Assembly: GCA_038323475.1 (NCBI GenBank)
Contig: JBBQHA010000186.1
Span: 1-5,014, forward strand
Length of the DNA stretch: 5,014 bases
Reading direction: 5' to 3'
From: SZAS-103 sp038323475
GTDB taxonomy: Bacteria; Pseudomonadota; Gammaproteobacteria; Xanthomonadales; Xanthomonadaceae
In this document: piece after piece, positions 1 through 5,014 of the stretch
Layout: every line of letters begins with the position of its first letter
How positions within the stretch are numbered: the first letter of the stretch is position 1
Notes under the pieces: model-generated
Told to the model about the DNA's origin: nothing
Databases searched by the model: none
What the model saw: the letters and a program-made list of their open reading frames with translations, nothing else
Program-made: the position numbers and the translations under genes

Positions 1-1
1 C

Positions 2-91
2 AGCACCGTCGAGCCGGCGATCGACCTGACGGCGCCGTCGCTGCTGATGTTCGCCTGGCAGATCGCGGGAACCGTTGCCACGGTTCCCTGA
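2..91 (+). CDS. 3' end of an unidentified plus-strand gene (partial)
   Basis: Reading from base 2, the plus strand is open for 29 codons and stops at TGA 89-91. The tail contains a stretch of mostly hydrophobic residues, DLTAPSLLMFAWQIAGTVAT, followed by VP and the stop. It is therefore the C-terminus of a protein whose body lies left of the window. The composition could fit a membrane helix or a buried C-terminal helix, and I do not recognise the family. The gene converges on the Asp-box protein gene, with 39 bp between the two stop codons. A perfect hairpin covers the last codons. Frame 1 is also open here and runs into the neighbouring gene, so the frame choice rests on the plausible peptide and the stop just before the convergent gene. 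Confidence is modest. Confidence 0.4.
   Translation, partial: STVEPAIDLTAPSLLMFAWQIAGTVATVP
67..88. terminator. Perfect 9-bp hairpin at the end of the left-edge gene
   Basis: The arms GGGAACCGT (67-75) and ACGGTTCCC (80-88) pair perfectly around a TGCC loop, and the stop codon of the left-edge gene follows at once. The position between convergent genes suggests a transcription terminator or a 3'-end stabilising stem. There is no T-run after the stem on either strand, so it is not a textbook intrinsic terminator. The stem itself is certain; its function is inferred. Confidence 0.4.
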
Positions 92-130
92 CGACACGCC
101 ACGCGTTTACCCCCCGCACGAAGCGATCCT

Positions 131-3100
131 TCAGTTCGTCCCCGCATCCACCGGCGCGACGCCACTCGCCTTGAGATGCGCATTGAACCCGGCGATGCCC
201 TCCCCTTTCAGCTTGCCCCACAGGGCGAGCTGGTCTTCGAGCTGGCCGTGCAACGAGTTGTAGAACGCGAGGTGTTGTCCGGTCGGCGGCGTGTCGGCGT
301 CCTCCATGCTCAGCGCAAAGGTCGCGAACAGTTCGTTGAGCATGCCGGGGAATGCGAGATTCGCTTCCGATCCTTTCATGTTCACCTGCATGAGGCTTTC
401 CTCGATCGGATCGAGGCGCTTCGACAACGCGTCCGCTTCGCCCATCAGTGACTTGTCCGATGGGCGACCCGACAGCGCCTTGTCGACGCGCACGAATTCG
501 CTGCGTGCCTTGCGGATGGCGTTGACCGCGCGATGCAGGCGATCGATGTCGTGCTCGACGTTCAACGCCAGCTCGGTCTTCGCGCGGATCGCGGCCTCGC
601 TGTTCGCCACCCGCGGGTCGGCGACGACGGTCAAGGGCGCGCTGCGGGTGATCCCGCCGACACTCAGCCTGACCTGGTATCGGCCCGGCGGAACCAGCGG
701 CCCGCGTGGCGTCGGGCCGGAATAGAACGCGCCGGGGATCTGCACGGGATCGTCCATGCGCAGGTCCCAGACGAGGCGGTTCATTCCCGCCGCAGCGGCG
801 ATCCTGTCGTTCGGCACGATCTGGTCTGGCCATTCGGGCGGCTGCACTTCCTTGGTGCTGTGCGTACTCGACAGATGACGCAACGCCTTGCCCTGCGCAT
901 CGAGGATGTCGATGGTCAGCTCGCCCTTCGGCGCCGATTTCAGGACGTAGTCGATCAGCGCGCCAGCGGGTGGGTTCTCGCCGACCGGACGATGGGTGTC
1001 CACCTGGTCAGGATAGTGCAGTCGCATCGCGGTCTGCGGCGCGTAGAGCACGACATTTTCGGCAGCCGTGTTCGACTGGATCTGCCGCAGCGGGGTGACG
1101 TCGTCGAGGATCCAGAACGAACGCCCATGCGTGGCCACGACAAGGTCGTCGCCATGCACGACGAGATCGTGGATCGGCGATGCCGGCAGGTCGAGTTGCA
1201 ATGACTGCCAGTGGCCGCCATCGTCGAACGAGACGAAGACGCCGCGCTCGGTGCCGGCATACAGCAGTCCGCGCCGTACCGGGTCTTCGCGCACCGCATG
1301 CACGACCGCGCCGTCCGGCAAGCCGGCATCGATCGCCGTCCATGTCTTGCCGCCATCGCCGGTCCTGTACGCATACGGTTTGATGTCGTCGAGCTTGTGG
1401 CGATCGACCGCGATGTAGGCGATGCCGCTGTCGTAATGCGAGGGCTCGACCATGTCGATCGAGCTCCACTCGGGCATCTCGTGCGGCGTGACTGCGGTCC
1501 AGCGGCTGCCGTCGGCGAGCCCCGTCCACACGAGACCGTCGTCGGTGCCGACCCAGAGCATCCCCTTTTCCAGCGGCGACTCGGCGAGCGTGAAAACGGT
1601 GTCGTAGTATTCGACGCTGGTGATGTCCTTCGTCAATGGTCCGCCGGATGCCTGCTGCTTGCTGCGGTCGTTGCGGGTCAGGTCCGGGCTGATGATCGTC
1701 CAGCTGTGGCCGTGGTCGGTACTCTTCCACACCGATTCCGAAGCCGCGTAGAGCACGTCGGGGTCGTGCGGCGACAGCATCAGCGGCGACGTCCAGTTGA
1801 AACGATGCGCGAGTTCGCTCGCCGGATGGCCGGAGTTGTCGATCGGCCACGCGCTGATGTCCTGCGAAATCCCGTTGCGTTTGTCGAAGCGTGCAATGAA
1901 GTTTTCCGAACTGCTGTAGATGATGTTCGGATCGCGCGGATCCGGAACCACGAAACCGCATTCGCCGCCGCCGGCGGGGAACCAGACGCGCGGACCGATC
2001 ACGCCTGCGTCGTCGAAGCTCGCGGGGGTCAGGTTCGTGTTGTCCTGCTGCGCGCCATACACCCAATACGGGAAGCGGTTGCTGTCGACGGCGACATGGT
2101 AGAACTGGGCGGTCGGCTGGTTCTCCACCGTCGACCATGTCTTTCCGGTGTCGAGCGACACCGTCGCACCGCCATCGTTCGCATTGATCATGCGCGATGG
2201 ATCGGCCGGGTCGATCCACAGCCCGTGGTGGTCTCCGTGCGGCGCGGGCAGCAGTTCCCATTTCCTGCCGCCGTCGGTGGACCGCAGCATGCCGGTGTTG
2301 AGCGCATACACGGTGTCGATGGATTTCGGATCGGCGTAGATCTTCGAGAAGTACCACGCGCGCTGGCGCACGCGGCCATCCTGGCTGATCAGCGACCAAT
2401 GCTCGCCGGCGTCGTCGGAACGGTAGAGACCGCCCTCCTTCGCCTCGACCATCGCATAGACGCGTTTCGAATCCGCGCCCGATACCGACACGTCGATGCG
2501 GCCGAGGACGCCGTCCGGCAGACCATTGCCTTTGATTTCGGTCCAGGTCGCACCTTCGTCGCTGGATCGATACAGCCCGCTGCCCGCGCCGCCGCTGGAG
2601 AAATTCCAGGGCTGGCGCTGCACCTGCCAAAGCGCCGCATACACGACCTTCGGATCGTGCGGATCGAACGTGACATCGATAGCGCCGGTATGGTCGTCCC
2701 TGTACAGGACCTTGTTCCAGGTCTTGCCGCCATCGGTGGTGCGGAACACGCCCCGTTCCGTGTTGGGGCCGAATGCGTGGCCGATCGCCGCGACGAGCAC
2801 GACGTCCGGATTGGCCGGGTCGACGATCAACGCACCGATCTGGCGGCTGTCCCTGAGGCCGACGTTGACCCATGTCTTGCCGCCGTCGGTCGATTTGTAC
2901 ACGCCGTCGCCATAGGTGATGTTGCCGCGCAACGCCCCTTCGCCGGAGCCGACATAAATGATGTTGTGGTTCGATGGCGCGACCGCGACCGCCCCGATCG
3001 ACGACATCGGCATGCTGTCGAAAATGGGCGTCCAGGTCGCGCCGGAATCGATCGTCTTCCACACCCCGCCAGCAACGGCGCCGAAATAGAACACGCCGGG

Positions 3101-3319
3101 TTCGCCGGGGACGCCGGACACCGCGAGCGCGCGGCCGCCGCGATATGGTCCGATGCCGCGCCAGTGCATGGCCTTGAACAGCGCCTGGTCGACCGTCGCC
3201 GGTCCTGCTGGTTTCGGCGTTGCGCCAGGGCTCGCGGATGCGGCCAGCGCCGCGCAGATCGCGAGCGACAGGACGAGCAGGCGGGGGTACGTGCGAAGAC
3301 GTGCGGTCGATGGATTCAA
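131..3319 (-). CDS. Exported Asp-box (BNR) repeat beta-propeller protein, sortilin/VPS10-like
   Basis: This gene encodes 1062 residues if it starts at TTG 3319. That start is preferred because GGAGAG lies four bases upstream and the product then opens with a Sec signal peptide: basic residues to about 12, a hydrophobic core LLVLSLAICAALA at 14-26, and a likely signal peptidase I site after ASA near 29. The cysteine in the core is preceded by LAI, a poor lipobox, so a lipoprotein is unlikely. The mature part carries about ten Asp-boxes (S/T-x-D-x-G-x-x-W) with their Asp near residues 91, 145, 196, 254, 303, 349, 390, 535, 655 and 699, which implies one or two beta-propellers. Residues about 785-900 look like a beta-sandwich (WDLRMDDP, PPGRYQVRL), and about 905-1040 are predominantly helical. 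Relatives are often labelled glycosyl hydrolase or VPS10/sortilin-like. I see no catalytic motif that supports an enzyme, and the substrate or partner is unknown. It probably acts in the periplasm or outside the cell. Confidence 0.88.
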   Translation of the reverse strand: MNPSTARLRTYPRLLVLSLAICAALAASASPGATPKPAGPATVDQALFKAMHWRGIGPYRGGRALAVSGVPGEPGVFYFGAVAGGVWKTIDSGATWTPIFDSMPMSSIGAVAVAPSNHNIIYVGSGEGALRGNITYGDGVYKSTDGGKTWVNVGLRDSRQIGALIVDPANPDVVLVAAIGHAFGPNTERGVFRTTDGGKTWNKVLYRDDHTGAIDVTFDPHDPKVVYAALWQVQRQPWNFSSGGAGSGLYRSSDEGATWTEIKGNGLPDGVLGRIDVSVSGADSKRVYAMVEAKEGGLYRSDDAGEHWSLISQDGRVRQRAWYFSKIYADPKSIDTVYALNTGMLRSTDGGRKWELLPAPHGDHHGLWIDPADPSRMINANDGGATVSLDTGKTWSTVENQPTAQFYHVAVDSNRFPYWVYGAQQDNTNLTPASFDDAGVIGPRVWFPAGGGECGFVVPDPRDPNIIYSSSENFIARFDKRNGISQDISAWPIDNSGHPASELAHRFNWTSPLMLSPHDPDVLYAASESVWKSTDHGHSWTIISPDLTRNDRSKQQASGGPLTKDITSVEYYDTVFTLAESPLEKGMLWVGTDDGLVWTGLADGSRWTAVTPHEMPEWSSIDMVEPSHYDSGIAYIAVDRHKLDDIKPYAYRTGDGGKTWTAIDAGLPDGAVVHAVREDPVRRGLLYAGTERGVFVSFDDGGHWQSLQLDLPASPIHDLVVHGDDLVVATHGRSFWILDDVTPLRQIQSNTAAENVVLYAPQTAMRLHYPDQVDTHRPVGENPPAGALIDYVLKSAPKGELTIDILDAQGKALRHLSSTHSTKEVQPPEWPDQIVPNDRIAAAAGMNRLVWDLRMDDPVQIPGAFYSGPTPRGPLVPPGRYQVRLSVGGITRSAPLTVVADPRVANSEAAIRAKTELALNVEHDIDRLHRAVNAIRKARSEFVRVDKALSGRPSDKSLMGEADALSKRLDPIEESLMQVNMKGSEANLAFPGMLNELFATFALSMEDADTPPTGQHLAFYNSLHGQLEDQLALWGKLKGEGIAGFNAHLKASGVAPVDAGTN

Positions 3320-3540
3320 TGCGCTCTCCGGGCTTGATGCTGCGGTTGGGCCGATGCGATGCGACGAAGCAAACCGGAGTCTAGTCCTGGCGTGGCGGCT
3401 GAGGTGCAAGATCTGTCGCTGTCCTGGCGCGAGGGCCGTCTTCGGCCCAATCGTCATCGGGAGCCAATCCCACGGATCGGCTTTCACCAAGCCATGAAGC
3501 ACTGCAACCGGGGCGATCGATGTTTTTCCAGGCAGTCCAG
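3320..3540. other. Non-coding gap between tetR and the Asp-box gene
   Basis: These 221 bp separate the stop of tetR from the TTG start of the Asp-box gene, both read on the minus strand. Apart from the ribosome binding site at its left end I see no gene, clear terminator or repeat. The best promoter-like pair on the minus strand is TTGCAC (3409-3404) and TAGACT (3383-3378), but the 20-bp spacer is too long to call it. Its length suggests that the Asp-box gene has its own promoter here rather than depending on tetR transcription. Confidence 0.5.
3324..3329 (-). promoter_or_regulatory. Ribosome binding site that decides the TTG start
   Basis: On the minus strand GGAGAG (3329 to 3324) is followed by CGCA and then the TTG at 3319-3317. 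The spacing suits a Shine-Dalgarno site, and the signal peptide begins directly after this TTG. The frame stays open upstream to an ATG at 3571, but that start would overlap the tetR 3' end and bury the signal peptide some 85 residues inside the protein. Confidence 0.65.
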
Positions 3541-4143
3541 CTATTTCGGAAGAAACCCGCGCTCCAGGCAATCCAGCGCCTCGTCGCCCAGTCGTGCCAG
3601 ATCCGCCTTCCCGCCGGAAGCGAACCAGTGCCGCATCGTCGCGCGGATCACGCCGATGGCTGCGCCAGCGAGGACGCGGGCGCGCAACTCGGCTTCAGGA
3701 CCGCCGCCAGCTCGCGCGCGAAACGCCTGCGCCATGCCGTTTTCCCAGTCGCGGTCGATCTCGTTCTCGCGCGCCAGCAGCGCCGGCGCGGTCTGGACGA
3801 GGCGCTGCTGGGCCACCAATACGTCGCGGTTCTGCGTGTATTCCTTCGCGAACATCTGCGAAATGCGCCGAAGTCCGCCGACCGGGCTTTCGCTGGCCGG
3901 GGCTCTGCCGAGCAGGTCGACGAAGCGCTGCAGACGTTCACGGCGGTGCGGGAACGCCAGCGATTCCTTGTCCGGGAAGTAGCGGAAAAAGGTCCGCCGA
4001 CTGACGCCGACATCCTGGCAGACATCATCGATGGTGGTCGCTTCGAACCCCACGATATGGAAGCGGATGTTTGCCGCACCCAGCAGTGCCCGGCGCGTTG
4101 CGTCCTTCTTGCGTTCACGCAGCGGCACAGATGGCTTTTTCAT
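3541..4143 (-). CDS. TetR/AcrR-family transcriptional regulator
   Basis: This is a complete 200-residue cytoplasmic DNA-binding protein, starting at ATG 4143 and ending at TAG 3541, a typical length for TetR regulators. The basic N-terminus (residues 9-19) leads into the three-helix DNA-binding domain. Its helix-turn-helix spans about residues 36-56, with the family hallmarks TTIDDVCQDVGVSRRTFFRYF and then PDKESL. Residues about 80-200 form the helical ligand-binding and dimerisation part. The segment VIRATMRHWFASGG near 165-178, followed by a C-terminal DEALDCLERG helix, resembles the MftR-type TetR C-terminal class. The ligand cannot be read from the sequence. The gene is divergent from pfaD across 43 bp, and a 15-bp palindrome overlaps its likely -35 box, so it probably represses itself and the pfaD operon. 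No Shine-Dalgarno sequence precedes the ATG. Confidence 0.93.
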   Translation of the reverse strand: MKKPSVPLRERKKDATRRALLGAANIRFHIVGFEATTIDDVCQDVGVSRRTFFRYFPDKESLAFPHRRERLQRFVDLLGRAPASESPVGGLRRISQMFAKEYTQNRDVLVAQQRLVQTAPALLARENEIDRDWENGMAQAFRARAGGGPEAELRARVLAGAAIGVIRATMRHWFASGGKADLARLGDEALDCLERGFLPK

Positions 4144-4160
4144 GGCCGCAAGGATATAAC
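4132..4160 (+). promoter_or_regulatory. Candidate pfaD promoter
   Basis: TATAAC at 4155-4160 matches the sigma-70 -10 consensus at five of six bases. The element 17 bp upstream, TGGCTT at 4132-4137, is a poor -35 and lies inside the first codons of tetR. Transcription would begin near 4167, leaving a leader of about 20 bases before GTG 4187 and placing the palindrome 4178-4192 just downstream of the start point, where a bound repressor would block early elongation. The -10 is good; the whole promoter is inferred. Confidence 0.4.
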
Positions 4161-4183
4161 TGCGTCCACGAAAAAAGTGTCAC
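4153..4183 (-). promoter_or_regulatory. Candidate tetR promoter
   Basis: On the minus strand GTGACA (4183-4178) matches the -35 consensus at five of six bases, and TATATC (4158-4153) matches the -10 at four of six. The spacer is 19 bp, which is long; using TTATAT one base upstream shortens it to 18. The -35 lies wholly within the palindromic operator, which implies autorepression. Transcription from this -10 would start only a few bases before ATG 4143, in line with the missing ribosome binding site and a nearly leaderless message. Confidence 0.4.
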
Positions 4184-4192
4184 TCAGTGCCA
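4178..4192. promoter_or_regulatory. Palindromic TetR operator candidate
   Basis: TGTCACTCAGTGCCA is an odd-length palindrome of form TGnCACT-n-AGTGnCA centred on 4185, with one mismatched pair per arm. Size and symmetry fit a site bound by a TetR-family dimer. It is the only such site I noticed in the window and lies next to the regulator gene. It covers the likely -35 of tetR, and the likely GTG start of pfaD at 4187-4189 falls inside its right arm, so one bound dimer could shut off both directions. The palindrome is directly visible; binding by this TetR protein is inferred from position. Confidence 0.6.
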
Positions 4193-5014
4193 AATTCCTC
4201 CACACCCCTGATCCGACGCCCCGTTCCGGCCGGACGCCATTGGCGTCCCGGCGCCGTCGCGCCTGTGTTTTCCGCGCAATCGCTGGCCGAAGCCTGTGCC
4301 GACGTGCGCGCGACCCAGCATGTGGTCCGCGATGAGCGCGACGGCCGGCTAGGCTTGGGCCTGGATGGGGAATGGACCGATCACCCCGGTCCCGGCACCT
4401 GGCCCGTGTTGGCCAGCCTGCCGCCGATGTATCCGGAATGGCTCGGCGACCGCTCGTTCGCCGAAGTCCATGGCCTGCGCTTGCCCTACGTCGCCGGGGC
4501 TATGGCCAATGGCATTGCCACCGTCGCCATGGTGTCCGAATTGGCCCGCCATGGTTTCCTCGGCTTCTTCGGCGCCGCCGGGCTGTCGCCGGGGCGGGTG
4601 GAAACGGCCATCGACCAGTTGCAAGGCGATCTCGGCGCCGCATCATCGTGCTGGGGCTCGAACCTGATCCACAGCCCGGCCGAGCCGGCGCTGGAAGACA
4701 CCATCGCGGATCTCTACCTGCACCGTGGCGTGCGCTGCGTCGAAGCCTCTGCCTACATGGCGTTGACACCAGCGGTGGTCCGCTACGCCTGCGCCGGCCT
4801 CACTCGCGATGCCGCCGGGCGCATCCAGCGGCGCAATCGGGTGTTCGCCAAGATCTCCCGCGAGGAAGTCGCACGCCGTTTCCTCGAACCGCCGCCGGTC
4901 GAACTGCTGGCGGCATTGTGCGAACGTGGCCAGTTGACCGCGCTCGAAGCGGAACTCGCCGCACAGTTGCCACTGGCGGAAGACATCACCGTCGAAGCCG
5001 ACTCTGGCGGACAC
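4187..5014 (+). CDS. pfaD: PfaD-family enoyl reductase of PUFA/polyketide synthesis (N-terminal half)
   Basis: The frame is open from 4160 to the right edge. PfaD is the FMN-dependent enoyl reductase of the nitronate monooxygenase-like TIM-barrel group. It acts in trans to reduce enoyl-ACP intermediates during PUFA synthase or related polyketide assembly in the cytoplasm. Counting from GTG 4187, the visible 276 residues carry family landmarks in order: LASLPPMYPEWLGDRSF (75-91), YVAGAMANGIAT (101-112), GFFGAAGLSP (126-135), SNLIHSPAEPALE (158-170), SAYMALTP (188-195), RVFAKISREEVARRFL (218-233) and, at the edge, EADSGGH (270-276), part of the FMN-binding region. Family members are about 500-550 residues, so roughly half is present. 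No ATG occurs before 4427, too late for the conserved N-terminus. GTG 4187 is the best start, though it has only an A-rich GAAAAAAG stretch upstream and no real Shine-Dalgarno. I see no frameshift or stop. It appears to be the first gene of its operon, divergent from tetR. Confidence 0.9.
   Translation, partial: MPNSSTPLIRRPVPAGRHWRPGAVAPVFSAQSLAEACADVRATQHVVRDERDGRLGLGLDGEWTDHPGPGTWPVLASLPPMYPEWLGDRSFAEVHGLRLPYVAGAMANGIATVAMVSELARHGFLGFFGAAGLSPGRVETAIDQLQGDLGAASSCWGSNLIHSPAEPALEDTIADLYLHRGVRCVEASAYMALTPAVVRYACAGLTRDAAGRIQRRNRVFAKISREEVARRFLEPPPVELLAALCERGQLTALEAELAAQLPLAEDITVEADSGGH

Noticed and set aside
14..26. Lipobox in the Asp-box protein signal peptide (protein residues 14-26, LLVLSLAICAALA)
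   Set aside because: The residue before the cysteine is Ile, which does not fit the lipobox preference for Gly, Ala or Ser, and a good signal peptidase I site follows. The coordinates in this entry are residue numbers, not bases.
1008..3062. A 684-codon open frame on the minus strand in another phase of the Asp-box gene
   Set aside because: The product is arginine-rich and low in complexity, typical of an off-phase reading of GC-rich coding DNA. The true frame shows repeated Asp-box motifs through the same region.
1211..3337. A 708-codon open frame on the plus strand, antisense to the Asp-box gene
   Set aside because: It mirrors the codon phase of the minus-strand gene in GC-rich DNA. The translation is rich in Arg, Val, Asp and Ala with no recognisable domain, whereas the opposite strand gives a clear signal peptide and Asp-boxes.
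3378..3409. Promoter-like pair TTGCAC/TAGACT upstream of the Asp-box gene
   Set aside because: The 20-bp spacer is outside the usual range and both boxes are imperfect, so I do not list it as a promoter.
3320..3571. An 84-residue N-terminal extension of the Asp-box protein to ATG 3571, or a shorter one to ATG 3457
   Set aside because: It would place the signal peptide inside the protein, and the longer form would overlap the tetR 3' end. TTG 3319 has a good ribosome binding site directly before the signal peptide.
3520..4335. A 271-codon plus-strand open frame over tetR and the control region
   Set aside because: It is antisense to a convincing TetR regulator and runs through the divergent promoter region into pfaD in the wrong frame. 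No domain is recognisable.
4643..5014. A minus-strand open frame reaching the right edge
   Set aside because: It is antisense to clear PfaD coding sequence and is explained by the codon phase of that gene.

Overview
The window is GC-rich chromosomal DNA, apparently from a gammaproteobacterium of the Xanthomonadaceae/Rhodanobacteraceae type. That placement is an inference from base composition and from the style of the large secreted Asp-box protein; no marker gene here fixes it. The DNA is densely coding. I see no tRNA, rRNA, CRISPR array, insertion sequence or phage gene.

Layout, left to right. (1) Positions 2-91 are probably the 3' tail of a plus-strand gene entering from the left. Its last codons form a perfect 9-bp hairpin. 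(2) Positions 131-3319, minus strand, encode a 1062-residue exported protein with about ten Asp-box (BNR) repeats. It is of the type usually annotated 'glycosyl hydrolase' or 'VPS10/sortilin-like', and it probably starts at a TTG codon behind a good ribosome binding site. (3) Positions 3320-3540 are a non-coding gap. (4) Positions 3541-4143, minus strand, encode a complete 200-residue TetR-family regulator. (5) Positions 4144-4186 are a 43-bp divergent control region; the 15-bp palindrome 4178-4192, a likely TetR operator, overlaps its right end. (6) Positions 4187-5014, plus strand, are the N-terminal half of a PfaD-family FMN enoyl reductase, cut by the right edge. It has no early ATG and probably starts at GTG 4187.

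The most informative part is the right third. PfaD is the enoyl reductase subunit of polyunsaturated fatty acid (PUFA) synthases and of some trans-acting polyketide systems. Here it appears to be the first gene of an operon running off the right edge, read divergently from a TetR regulator. A single palindrome sits between them, overlapping the likely regulator promoter and the likely pfaD start codon. The simplest model is that the TetR protein represses itself and a PUFA-synthase-like or related secondary-lipid operon whose large synthase genes lie just outside the window. The Asp-box protein lies downstream of tetR on the same strand, but the 221-bp gap and its own start signals suggest an independent gene.
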